Source: Coleofasciculus sp. FACHB-T130 (lineage in GTDB: Bacteria > Cyanobacteriota > Cyanobacteriia > Cyanobacteriales > FACHB-T130). Taken from it: 64,000 nt of DNA. Positions 28,515 to 36,810 of the stretch are shown piece by piece. The position numbers and the translations under genes are program-made. The notes under the pieces are model-generated. The model made no database searches. It was not told the DNA's origin and was given only the letters and a program-made list of their open reading frames with translations. Position 1 is the first letter of the stretch; the number at the start of each line of letters is the position of its first letter. The stretch lies in NCBI RefSeq assembly GCF_014695375.1, contig NZ_JACJOG010000030.1, forward strand, positions 1-64,000, in the 5' to 3' direction.

Positions 28515-29345
28515 GTGAAATCACAAACGTCGCTACATCTGGGCAAAACCTTAAAAAGCTCCCAGTTTCAAACTCTGATTGCCGATAGTCTCACCGTTTT
28601 TTGGGGGGATTGGTTAGATTTACGTGTCCGAATTGTGCAGGTGGCGGCGTCTGGGCTAATATCGCCTCTGATTTACATTCTGGCGTTTGGATTGGGGTTG
28701 GGTAGCTCTATCAAGCCTGGTGTGGGGATTAGCGGTAATTACAATAACTATCTGGAATTCATTTTGCCGGGGATGGTAGCGCTATCGTCGATGGTGATTA
28801 GTTTCACCGGCACGACATTTTCCATCTGTGGCGATCGCTTGTTCTCGAAAACTTTTGAAGAAATGCTGCTGGTACCAGTGCATCCTCTCGCTTTGCACTT
28901 AGGAAAAATGCTAGCTGGTGTGGTGCGGGGATTAATGACGGCGGGTTCGGTGATTTTAGTGGCGGTACTCTTTACTGGCAAGGTTTGGAGTTTTTTGAAC
29001 CCTTTGTTTCTACTGCTGGTCGTGCTGAATTGCGCGGTGTTTGCTGGGTTGGGTGTGATTGTCGGTTTAAGCGTGCGATCGCTCGAAGCGGTTGGTCTTT
29101 ACAATAATTTTGTAATCATCCCCATGTCATTTTTAGGGGCAACATTCTTCGAGCCTGCAACTCTCCCGGCTGCCCTCAAAGTAGTCGTCTATCTGTTGCC
29201 TCTGACTTATACCAGTATTGGTTTACGCGCCGCAGCTTACTTGCCAATGTCGCAGTTTCCCTGGTACTCGGTGCCGATTTTAGCGGTGATGGCGATCGCG
29301 CTTTCCTTCGTTGGTGCTTATCAATTCGCTCATCAACAAGATTAA
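28515..29345 (+). CDS. ABC-2 type transport permease
   Basis: 276 residues with a GTG start. Six hydrophobic segments (about 45-65, 85-105, 130-155, 165-188, 195-215, 245-268) in the ABC-2 layout, with the typical central MLLVPVHPLALHLGKMLAG and C-terminal SFLGATFFEPATLP loops. It resembles exporters for drugs or polysaccharide precursors; no ATPase gene is adjacent. Its final 45 bases recur in direct orientation at 30648-30692 with only three synonymous changes, beyond the peptidase gene. This marks an insertion or recombination at the 3' end. Confidence 0.85.
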   Translation: MKSQTSLHLGKTLKSSQFQTLIADSLTVFWGDWLDLRVRIVQVAASGLISPLIYILAFGLGLGSSIKPGVGISGNYNNYLEFILPGMVALSSMVISFTGTTFSICGDRLFSKTFEEMLLVPVHPLALHLGKMLAGVVRGLMTAGSVILVAVLFTGKVWSFLNPLFLLLVVLNCAVFAGLGVIVGLSVRSLEAVGLYNNFVIIPMSFLGATFFEPATLPAALKVVVYLLPLTYTSIGLRAAAYLPMSQFPWYSVPILAVMAIALSFVGAYQFAHQQD

Positions 29346-29349
29346 TTGA

Positions 29350-29383
29350 TTCAGGAAGGGTGGGCACTATCCACCTTCCTGAA
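29350..29383. terminator. Bidirectional terminator between permease and peptidase genes
   Basis: TTCAGGAAGG and CCTTCCTGAA form a perfect 10-base-pair outer stem, with an inner TGG/CCA pair offset by one bulged G and a GCACTAT loop. It starts 5 bases after the permease stop and ends 5 bases before the convergent peptidase stop, so it can serve both. Confidence 0.7.
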
Positions 29384-29387
29384 CTAA

Positions 29388-30566
29388 TCAGCTAACGATA
29401 ATTGCGTCGAAAAGTTTGAGAAGTTTCAAGTTCTCAAAAGCCTGGAAATCGCAGTATTTTTCCAGCTCCTGCTTGCTTTCCGGGAAAAAGATACCAAGCC
29501 CCGAAAAATTTTCATATTCTGGAATAGGACGAAATAATGTACCATTTTGTTTTACTTTATAAATGATTGAATTATTTAAAAAATCAACGAATTCATTGTA
29601 TCTATTTTGATTTGCGCCTGACTGATTGGTGATAGTTTTAAAAAATGAGACAACATCGACAAACCGTTCGCCCATATACTTATAAGTTGTCAGGTTGCTC
29701 AAATTTATATTTTTTATATTAGCTGCCAGAACTGCATCAATAAGCGGATTAATTTTTGCAGATAGTTGCGTGATAGCACGATTATTGATAGCGGTATAGC
29801 TATGGTACATATCGCTAGATTCAAACTCCATAATCTTTTCCGCTAGCTGTCCTCCACTAATTTCTGGTTGACGCCCCAAAAAATTAAATAATTGCTCGTA
29901 ATAATAATTGGGAACACCTAGCAGTAATTGGGAAGAAAGAGTATATTTCGCTGTATCTCGAAAAGTATAGTTGGCTTCAATAGTTCCTTTATTGCAATTT
30001 TGAAAGAAAACTAACTCCACCCGCTTGCCTACTTGCTGATTAAAATTTGCGAGCAGACCGCTTAATTTTTGGATATTCATCCACTGAGTTTTTAAATTCA
30101 AGCCTGGTTCAGGGTGTTCATCTGGGCTAATTTCATCTAAACGACCCCCATGTCCTAAGAATACAATTGCCCATTTTTTAGCTTGAAATTGCGACTTAGC
30201 CCAATTAAGGTATTCAGAAAAAGCTTCTTCACTCGCGCTGTTTGCTGTATTTAAGCTTTGAGTAGAAATATTTCCTTTAGTAAGGATGTTTCTTGAAATT
30301 TTTTTAGCTCCGCTAAAATCACATTGTATCGCTACAAGAATATTGTCGCTTTTCACACTTTTGGCAAGCATATTCATAATAGGAGTGCCAAACTTTGAAA
30401 GGTCGTTATCATAAGGCATTCAATATAAAAAAATCCATTCATAGAGTCGCTTATTGCTCATACTTGTAGCAATAATATCTGGCTGATTTTGACTGAGTAA
30501 AATCAAGTTTCCTAAAAAGGATGCACTACCTAACGCCGAATACTGAAGCAACTTTCTGCGCTTCAT
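29388..30566 (-). pseudogene. Clostripain-like (C11) peptidase split by an in-frame TGA
   Basis: The intact part (29388-30419, 343 codons) begins MPYDNDLSKFGTPIMNML. It has catalytic-type His in IVFLGHGG (H90) and Cys in VFFQNCNKG (C142), the C11/caspase-fold pattern. Directly upstream in the same frame, 48 codons from the ATG at 30566 encode MKRRKLLQYSALGSASFLGN, a twin-arginine-like or lipoprotein-like export signal, ending EWIFLY. A single TGA at 30420-30422 separates the two; TGG there would give the family-like YWMPYDNDLS. It is therefore either a nonsense mutation or a split product: TGA is followed at once by ATG, so translational restart could make a leaderless cytosolic enzyme. The gene lies between two copies of the permease 3' end. 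Confidence 0.75.
30420..30422 (-). other. In-frame TGA interrupting the peptidase gene
   Basis: On the minus strand the codons read TTA-TAT-TGA-ATG-CCT. The frame is open for 48 codons before and 343 after, so one base explains the break. Confidence 0.85.
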
Positions 30567-30647
30567 AGAGCTAGTAACTCAGTGATTATGGATGAATGCT
30601 TCGATGTTAACCCTTGGCAAAGCAAACTCGCAAGAGCAAGCGACACC

Positions 30648-30692
30648 CTTTCCTTCGTCGGTGCTTATCAATTTGCTCATCAGCAAGATTAA
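30648..30692 (+). repeat. Displaced second copy of the ABC-2 permease 3' end
   Basis: 45 bases match 29301-29345 at 42 positions and in the same orientation. Both encode LSFVGAYQFAHQQD and stop. The three differences (GTT/GTC, TTC/TTT, CAA/CAG) are all synonymous. Upstream of it the similarity ends abruptly. Confidence 0.9.
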
Positions 30693-30763
30693 ATTTTGAA
30701 CTGCCGAAATGCTAAGGACGCTCATAAGAGGATTTAATTGCGATCGCTCTGTTGACTCAGCCT

Positions 30764-31459
30764 CTACCTCAACCGAGTCGCTACCTGCACTCGGCTAGTG
30801 GAGTGCCATCTTTGGTCTCTCCAGATATCAAAAACATCATTGTTTCGACTATCCACTCGATGACATCCCATCCAATGATTGTCATCTCTGGCTCGTAAAA
30901 ATGATGATGCCCTGATCCGAATAACATCGTGCCATGTATTATCACTGCTCCATATTTGGAACCAATGATGATTGACACTATCGACTTGGCAGAATCTCAT
31001 CCAATAGTTGTCATCTTTACCTTGTAAGATTAAGGCTTTCTGAGCAACAATTGAACCATTTTCAATTCCAGCTTTAACAGATTTAATTTCCGCAAAAACC
31101 GCATTAACGGTGTCTTGAGCAGTCTTAGATTCTTTGTGAGCATATTCAGCTATTTTTTCGGCTTGTTTTACTGCATTCTCAAAGCGTTCATTGGTAGCCT
31201 GAAGTTCTGCTTTTGTCACTATAGGCTCTGCTTTAATAGCTTGAAGCTCATCTTTCAGAGTTTTAATTTCTGCCTTACAATTTTGGATTTCTGTTTTAGC
31301 AGCCTGAAGTTCTTTTTTCAGATTTTCCTGAGACGCCTGAAGCTCCTTTAAAATCTGTAGTTCTGCCTGAAACTGTTCGCGTGTTCGTTCTAGTTCTGCG
31401 ATCGCTCTTTCATAACACCCAAGCGGCGTTTTCCAGTCTCCAGCACCAGCTTTACTCAT
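30764..31459 (-). CDS. Coiled-coil protein with two C-terminal Trp-rich repeats
   Basis: 231 residues with a ribosome binding site (GAGG) before the ATG. Residues about 20-130 form a long coiled coil rich in Glu, Lys and Gln. The C-terminus contains two related units of about 40 residues (149-190 and 192-231), each with DDNxWM, then VDSxN, then a W-rich (F/W)xIW segment. I do not recognise the repeat; it may bind a ligand or protein at the end of a stalk. It is 19 bases downstream of the 31479-32414 gene in the same direction, so they are probably one operon. Confidence 0.65.
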   Translation of the reverse strand: MSKAGAGDWKTPLGCYERAIAELERTREQFQAELQILKELQASQENLKKELQAAKTEIQNCKAEIKTLKDELQAIKAEPIVTKAELQATNERFENAVKQAEKIAEYAHKESKTAQDTVNAVFAEIKSVKAGIENGSIVAQKALILQGKDDNYWMRFCQVDSVNHHWFQIWSSDNTWHDVIRIRASSFLRARDDNHWMGCHRVDSRNNDVFDIWRDQRWHSTSRVQVATRLR

Positions 31460-31478
31460 AAAAAACCTCTTTGTTATT

Positions 31479-32414
31479 TTATGTATCCTCTTTATCTGTC
31501 AAAAATCGCTGCGACTTCTCAGGCTTTAGCAAAAGAGGTTCGGTAGAATTATAAGTCTTGATTGTTCCGCGCCAAAACTCACAAAGTACGCCATATTTAA
31601 GCCAATCTTGAATAGCTATCCTTTTCAACTCCGGAGATTTTTTCACTAAAGCAGCCATCATCGCTGCATTGTGTTGAAGTTGCCCATAAATCTTCAGTAC
31701 ATCGTCAATAGAACTTTTCTCCTTCAACTTGCTCAATTCATAGCATTCGCTTAGTTCATAAAGTTCAATATCCGAAAGCCTAGCACCCGGCTTCAATCCA
31801 ATTTTGAGCCTCTGTCTACATTTATCAAAAGGATTCGGCAAAGCGTGAGCTAAATGCTTCTTTAACTCATTCCGAATCTGTTCAAGTTTCCCGTCTATCG
31901 CTTCGTCTATCTTATCTACAAGCTGATTAGCATCTTTAAATAATTTTTCTTCTAGCAAATTAATTTCCGCCAACATTGGTGCGATTAACTTGTTATTAAT
32001 TTCTCCGGGAGTAAATTGACTACCTAACTTTAAGGCTTCCATTACTACTAAAGAAATTTGGTTGATTCGATTTTCTAAATAGTTGTCAGCTATTCTGATA
32101 GTTTCTCTTACATCTCTAAGCGCTGCTACTCGCACTTGATTAATGTTTTCTAAAGCATCCTTTGCTTTTTCATCACTCTGGTTGAGTAGAGATTCGATAT
32201 CACCTATCGTCTTAGTTTCTAATTCCTCCATTTCATTTTTTGCTTGTTTGATTCGGTTTTGAGCTATGTAATCAAGCTTGTCAGCTAAAGGATATAGTTT
32301 TTCATCAAACAATTGACCTATTTCTTTCCCTGCCGATTTTACGAAATCCTGCGAAACGTTTTTAGAAGCACGTTCTAATTTTTTAATAAAATCTCCAAAG
32401 AGCCATCCCAGCAT
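31479..32414 (-). CDS. Long helical protein, unknown function
   Basis: 311 residues, almost entirely predicted helix. The N-terminus MLGWLFGDFIKKLERA is amphipathic and could attach to membrane. Residues about 50-190 have coiled-coil character (IKQAKNEMEELETKTIGDIE; NYLENRINQISLVVMEALKL). The C-terminal third (PNPFDKCRQRLKIGLKPGAR onward) is more globular. I recognise no family. It is the first gene of a leftward pair with the Trp-repeat protein, and the disrupted peptidase follows, so this accessory block may have moved together. Confidence 0.6.
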   Translation of the reverse strand: MLGWLFGDFIKKLERASKNVSQDFVKSAGKEIGQLFDEKLYPLADKLDYIAQNRIKQAKNEMEELETKTIGDIESLLNQSDEKAKDALENINQVRVAALRDVRETIRIADNYLENRINQISLVVMEALKLGSQFTPGEINNKLIAPMLAEINLLEEKLFKDANQLVDKIDEAIDGKLEQIRNELKKHLAHALPNPFDKCRQRLKIGLKPGARLSDIELYELSECYELSKLKEKSSIDDVLKIYGQLQHNAAMMAALVKKSPELKRIAIQDWLKYGVLCEFWRGTIKTYNSTEPLLLKPEKSQRFLTDKEDT

Positions 32415-32503
32415 TTCTTACCATCCTTGCATCGCTAAGCTGGCAGCAAACTTCATCAAAGTCTATCTCACTAGCTGCTTTTGCGGTTTCAGTACAAATA
32501 CTG

Positions 32504-32536
32504 AAAAACCCGATTTCTATAAGAAACCGGGTTTTT
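32504..32536 (-). terminator. Terminator downstream of ychF
   Basis: AAAAACCCGATTTCT and AAGAAACCGGGTTTTT pair with a single mismatch. The loop is very short, and A and T runs flank the stem. It lies about 94 bases after the ychF stop. This AAACCCGGTTTC hairpin is also a familiar dispersed cyanobacterial motif. Confidence 0.6.
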
Positions 32537-32629
32537 AGAAACGCGATAAAACGACATTTCTACACAAAATCAGAGAGGGGGCTAAAATGCGTCAAGCCAC
32601 TTATCGATAATAGAGTTGATAATGCTAAT

Positions 32630-33721
32630 CTACACATTAAACCGGAACAGCATTACATCGCCTTCTTTGACAATATATTCCTTCCCTTCACTACGGACTA
32701 AGCCTTTTTCCTTCGCAGCATTCATGGAACCAGTTGTTACTAAATCTTGGTAGGCGACTGTCTCCGCCCGAATAAAACCGCGCTCAAAATCAGAGTGGAT
32801 GACGCCTGCTGCTTGGGGTGCTGTCATTCCGGCTTGAATCGTCCAAGCGCGAGTTTCTTTAGGACCAGTTGTAAAGTAGGTACGCAAGCCTAAAAGTTCG
32901 TAAGTTGCGCGAATCAGAGATTTTAATCCACCTTCTTCCACACCAAGAGAACCCAGAAACTCAGCTTTATCTTCTTCTGGTAATTCGACTAATTCCGCTT
33001 CCACTTGGGCAGAAACAATTACGACTTGGGCATTTTCTTGGGTCGCAATTTCTCGCACTTGTTCTACATATTTATTGCCCGTTGCCAAATCATCCTCAGA
33101 GACATTGGCAGCATAAATAATTGGTTTACCTGTGAGCAATCCTAATCCTTTGAGCGCTTCAGCTTCTTCTTCATTTAAGTTAGCCCGACGCGCTGGTTTG
33201 CCTTCATTTAATAAAGCGCTCAATTTTTCTAAAGCAGCGAGTTCAATCTGTCCTTCTTTGCTGGTACGGGCAGCTTTGCGGGTGCGCTCAATACGTCGCT
33301 CTACTTGAGATAAATCTGCTAAAGCAAGCTCCAAATTAATAATGTCAATATCTCGCGCTGGGTCAACAGATCCAGCAACGTGGATAATGTCATCATTCTC
33401 GAAACAGCGCACTACATGAACAATGGCATCAACTTCCCGAATGTGGGACAAAAATTGATTACCCAGTCCTTCCCCCTGACTAGCACCTTTCACTAAACCA
33501 GCAATATCCACAAACTCAACCCGCGTCGGGATAATTTGCGCCGAACTGGAAATATTAGCCAGGGCGTTTAACCGTTCATCTGGCACCGACACGACACCGA
33601 CATTGGGTTCGATGGTGCAAAAAGGGAAATTGGCAGCTTCAGCCTTGGCATTGGCAACCAAGGCGTTAAATAAGGTAGATTTTCCGACGTTGGGAAGTCC
33701 GACAATTCCGGCTCTAAGCAT
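32630..33721 (-). CDS. ychF: YchF/OLA1 family redox-regulated ATPase
   Basis: 363 residues, the usual full length. [14 protein letters not shown] is the P-loop, [20 protein letters not shown] the G3 region, and the C-terminal TGS-like domain ends in [32 protein letters not shown] closes the family signature. YchF proteins bind ATP in preference to GTP and are linked to ribosome binding and oxidative stress. Single gene, with a terminator hairpin at 32504-32536. The Pro-rich ORF upstream is separated by 33 bases. Confidence 0.97.
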   Translation of the reverse strand: MLRAGIVGLPNVGKSTLFNALVANAKAEAANFPFCTIEPNVGVVSVPDERLNALANISSSAQIIPTRVEFVDIAGLVKGASQGEGLGNQFLSHIREVDAIVHVVRCFENDDIIHVAGSVDPARDIDIINLELALADLSQVERRIERTRKAARTSKEGQIELAALEKLSALLNEGKPARRANLNEEEAEALKGLGLLTGKPIIYAANVSEDDLATGNKYVEQVREIATQENAQVVIVSAQVEAELVELPEEDKAEFLGSLGVEEGGLKSLIRATYELLGLRTYFTTGPKETRAWTIQAGMTAPQAAGVIHSDFERGFIRAETVAYQDLVTTGSMNAAKEKGLVRSEGKEYIVKEGDVMLFRFNV

Positions 33722-33754
33722 CTTAGTTCAAGAGGTAAAACTGGGTAGAATCAA

Positions 33755-34024
33755 TTAGATAGGTTCAGGAATCGGTTGAGGAATCGGACCTGGAACCGGC
33801 TGGGGAATGGGCGCTGGCACTGGCTCTGGCACAGGTGAGGGAATCGGCTGGGGAACGGGGGCTGGCACTGGCTCTGGCACAGGTGAGGGAATGGGTTCTG
33901 GTACAGGTCCCGGTACGGGTTCTGGTACTTCTGGCGGCGATCCAGGAATCGGATTAGGCTCCGATCCGGGGATCGGGCTGGGGATGGTTGGTTGGGGGAT
34001 AGGATTAGGACTGGGATTAATCAT
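33755..34024 (-). CDS. Pro-rich low-complexity ORF ([13 protein letters not shown] repeats)
   Basis: 89 residues from the ATG at 34024. It is almost wholly built of (x)PxP units such as [15 protein letters not shown] and [15 protein letters not shown]. The DNA is a tandem array with 6-base sub-periodicity and 48-60-base higher units, so the opposite strand also stays open, encoding Gly/Thr repeats ([14 protein letters not shown]). Pro-rich tails of this kind occur in cyanobacterial surface proteins, and the minus reading starts with a normal ATG 30 bases up from the array. There is no signal peptide and no clear ribosome binding site. It may be a real short protein or only a repeat. Confidence 0.4.
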   Translation of the reverse strand: MINPSPNPIPQPTIPSPIPGSEPNPIPGSPPEVPEPVPGPVPEPIPSPVPEPVPAPVPQPIPSPVPEPVPAPIPQPVPGPIPQPIPEPI

Positions 34025-34332
34025 GGCGATCGCATTGAACAATTTAACCCTATCAAAATAGGTAAGAACGCATAACAATGACATCCCCCGGAATAACGAC
34101 ATTCCGTGACACTTACACTTGAAGATTCATCCAACCGCATCCAAACTCATTACTGTAGCAGGTATTGAGAACGCATTAACTCGTCTGCGATCGCTTTTCG
34201 ATGCAAGTTGAACTGCCCCTACGAAATTGTTGGGCAGAAACGATCTATCCTAAACCGGCAAAGGCAAAAAGCGCTCGGATTTTCTCCCCCGCTTACCTTC
34301 CGGATATCACCGATTTTAGAAAAATTTCCAGC

Positions 34333-35832
34333 ATGGATTTTATCCCAGGGTCTCAAACAACTACCCCATTAGTGGACGCCCTTCAAGCGTGCGCCAAGAA
34401 GCATCATGCACCCTTTTACACGCCCGGACACAAGCGGGGGCAAGGAATTTCCCAACGGTTAGCGGATTTGCTCGGAAGCGCTGTGTTTCCAGCAGATTTA
34501 CCAGAATTACCGGAGTTAGATAACTTGTTTGCCCCAGAGGGCGTGATCCAAGAAGCCCAGGAACTGGCAGCGGCAGCGTTTGGGGCAGAACGCACTTGGT
34601 TTTTGGTCAATGGTTCGACTTGTGGATTAATGGCGGCAATTTTAGCTACCTGTGGTGAGGGAGACAAAATTATTCTGCCTCGGAATATCCATTCCTCGGC
34701 AATCCACGGCTTAATCATTTCGGGTGCGATTCCGATTTTTGTGAATCCAGAATACGACCTAGAGCTAAATATTGCCCACAGTATCACCCCATCGGCGGTA
34801 GCAGACGCCCTGCAACAGCATCCGGACACCAAGGCGGTGATGATGGTTTACCCGACTTACTATGGCGTTTGCGGGGATATCAGAGCGATCGCGCAAATTG
34901 CTCATCAGCACGGTATCCCTTTGCTCGTAGACGAAGCCCACGGTGCCCATTTTGCCTTTCATCCAGATTTGCCCACTTCTGCCCTCGCCGCTGGAGCCGA
35001 CTTAACGGTACAATCCACCCACAAGGTACTGGGGGCACTCACCCAGGCATCAATGCTGCACGTCCAAGGCAATCGAGTCAATCGCGATCGCTTGAGCAAA
35101 GCTTTACAACTGTTACAGTCTACCAGTCCCAGCTATTTGTTGTTGGCTTCCCTGGATGCAGCACGTCAGCAAATGGCATTGCATGGGAAAGCGCTAATGG
35201 AGAAAACCTTACACTTGGCTGAGGAAGCGATTACCCAAATTAGCCAAATTTCTGGGTTATCCGTGTTAAGAACTGCCAATACACCGGGTTTTGTTGCTCT
35301 TGACAAAACGCGGCTGAGTGTGAAAGTTTCTGACTTAGGTTGGACGGGATTTGAAGCGGATGAAATTCTCCATCAACAGCTAGGCGTGACTGCTGAGTTA
35401 CCATCGCTGCACAGTTTGACTTTTATCATCAGTTTGGGAAACACTCCATCTGATATTGTGCAGATGGTATCGGCACTCCGAATTTTAGTGCAGGAGCGAT
35501 CGCCCACCACATCAATAGCCCCATACCTGGATGTCTTCACCCGGTGGAAAGCTGAATTTCTCCAGATTCATCCTTCATCCTTCGTGCTTCATCCTTCCAT
35601 CTCTCCCCGTCAAGCATTTTTTTCCCAAACCCAAACGTTGCCGGTGGAAAAGACTGTAGAACGCATCAGTGCCGAACTTATTTGTCCCTATCCACCCGGA
35701 ATTCCCGTGTTGATGCCAGGGGAAGCGATCGCTCCCTCCGCCTTGGATTACCTGCAACAGATTCTCGCCTTGGGTGGAAGTATTACGGGTTGTAGCGATC
35801 CGACCCTCAAAACGTTAAAGGTTGTTCGCTAA
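34333..35832 (+). CDS. Orn/Lys/Arg decarboxylase family PLP enzyme
   Basis: 499 residues from the ATG at 34333 (MDFIPGSQTTTPLVDAL); an upstream in-frame ATG at 34201 would add 44 unusual residues. APFYTPGHKRG is the start of the family's PLP fold, VNGSTCGLMA and VDEAHGAHFAFH are cofactor contacts, and K231 in QSTHKVLGALTQAS is the Schiff-base lysine. The C-terminal domain (residues about 390-495) contains the YPPGIPVLMPGE segment. Family members decarboxylate arginine, lysine or ornithine for polyamine synthesis; the substrate cannot be chosen from sequence. The short length (no N-terminal wing) is that of the bacterial group with SpeA/Cad-like members in cyanobacteria. Confidence 0.88.
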   Translation: MDFIPGSQTTTPLVDALQACAKKHHAPFYTPGHKRGQGISQRLADLLGSAVFPADLPELPELDNLFAPEGVIQEAQELAAAAFGAERTWFLVNGSTCGLMAAILATCGEGDKIILPRNIHSSAIHGLIISGAIPIFVNPEYDLELNIAHSITPSAVADALQQHPDTKAVMMVYPTYYGVCGDIRAIAQIAHQHGIPLLVDEAHGAHFAFHPDLPTSALAAGADLTVQSTHKVLGALTQASMLHVQGNRVNRDRLSKALQLLQSTSPSYLLLASLDAARQQMALHGKALMEKTLHLAEEAITQISQISGLSVLRTANTPGFVALDKTRLSVKVSDLGWTGFEADEILHQQLGVTAELPSLHSLTFIISLGNTPSDIVQMVSALRILVQERSPTTSIAPYLDVFTRWKAEFLQIHPSSFVLHPSISPRQAFFSQTQTLPVEKTVERISAELICPYPPGIPVLMPGEAIAPSALDYLQQILALGGSITGCSDPTLKTLKVVR

Positions 35833-35848
35833 TTGGAGACAGGCTTAA

Positions 35849-35932
35849 ACTCAAAACTTAGACGCGAGCGATCGCGTCTCTACTACTCAAAACTTCAGAC
35901 GCGATCGCTCGCGTCTCTACTACTCAAAACTT
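35849..35932. repeat. Two and a half direct repeats containing mirrored hairpins
   Basis: Units of about 36-37 bases begin ACTCAAAACTT at 35849 and 35885, with a partial third at 35922. Each contains a palindrome, AGACGCGA-gcga-TCGCGTCT (35860-35879) and AGACGCGA-tcgc-TCGCGTCT (35897-35916); the loops are reverse complements of each other. The repeat lies between the decarboxylase and cbiT. Confidence 0.75.
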
Positions 35933-35942
35933 AAAACTTTCT

Positions 35943-36533
35943 ATGTGGCCCTACGTAACTCCTGGTATCCCAGATGACCTCTTCGAGCGGTTGCCCGGTA
36001 TTCCCCTCAGCAAGCGCGAGGTGCGGTTGCTGTTGATTTCCTTACTCAGACTCAAACCCGATTCTGTGTTGTGGGATATTGGCGCGGGAACCGGCACGAT
36101 CCCCGTAGAAACCGGCTTATTGTGTCCAAAAGGTCGAATTATTGCCGTAGAACGCGATGAGGAAGTGGCAAGTTTGATTCGTCGTAACTGCGATCGCTTT
36201 GGGGTTCGTAATGTCGAAGTCGTTGAAGGAAGCGCCCCAGAGTGCCTAAAAGACTTACCCGTTCCCCCCCATCGGGTTTGCATCGAAGGCGGACAACCCA
36301 TCAAGGATATTCTCAAGGTCGTTTGGCAATACTTAGAACCCCAAGGTAGGGTGGTTGCAACGGCGGCTAATCTAGAAAGTCTCTATGCCGTTTCCGAAGG
36401 CTTCGCCGAATTACAAGCTCGAAATATCGAGGTGGTTCAATCTGCCGTCAATCGTTTGGAAACGCGAGGCACCCATCAGATATTTGCCGCAGTCAATCCA
36501 ATTTTTATCTTGAGTGGCGAGAAACTGGATTGA
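35943..36533 (+). CDS. cbiT: Precorrin-6Y C5,15-methyltransferase, CbiT subunit
   Basis: 196 residues. The N-terminus MWPYVTPGIPDDLFERL with GIPLSKREVR is typical of CbiT. The SAM-binding motif is LWDIGAGTGTIPVE, with acidic VERDEEV as motif II. A CIEGG segment and THQIFAAVNPIFI finish the fold. In cobalamin biosynthesis it methylates C15 of precorrin and decarboxylates the acetate side chain. The rest of the cobalamin pathway is not in this window, so the gene stands alone, as in several cyanobacteria. Confidence 0.93.
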   Translation: MWPYVTPGIPDDLFERLPGIPLSKREVRLLLISLLRLKPDSVLWDIGAGTGTIPVETGLLCPKGRIIAVERDEEVASLIRRNCDRFGVRNVEVVEGSAPECLKDLPVPPHRVCIEGGQPIKDILKVVWQYLEPQGRVVATAANLESLYAVSEGFAELQARNIEVVQSAVNRLETRGTHQIFAAVNPIFILSGEKLD

Positions 36534-36810
36534 AAATCTTAATCCTAAAGGCTAGAGCAGCATTCTTGACGATTGAGAACACAAAAATTCCCGTTAAGAT
36601 GCGTACCATCAAGAAATTTATTTTTTGTCGGGATTGACGAACGGTGTCAGGAGAAATGAGCAGGATGCTGAAAAAAAGCGTTGGCTTTATTCTAAATTAA
36701 CGGCACCAATTGCCTAAATCTGTTTTAGATCGGTTAAAGTGTGCAAAAGTAATTCTTAATCTTATTAAGACTAGATTAACTTCGTTGTTGCGGTCTCAAG
36801 AGCGCATCTT

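Noticed and set aside
33807-34061. Gly/Thr-repeat ORF on the plus strand
   Set aside because: It is the complement of a tandem repeat whose minus reading has a better start; both may be non-coding.
35849-35932. Possible CRISPR array
   Set aside because: Only two and a half units, no proper spacers, and palindromic HIP1-like cores; no cas genes nearby.
36534-36810. Possible riboswitch or tRNA upstream of cdsA
   Set aside because: I found no cloverleaf and no conserved cobalamin-box or similar motif.
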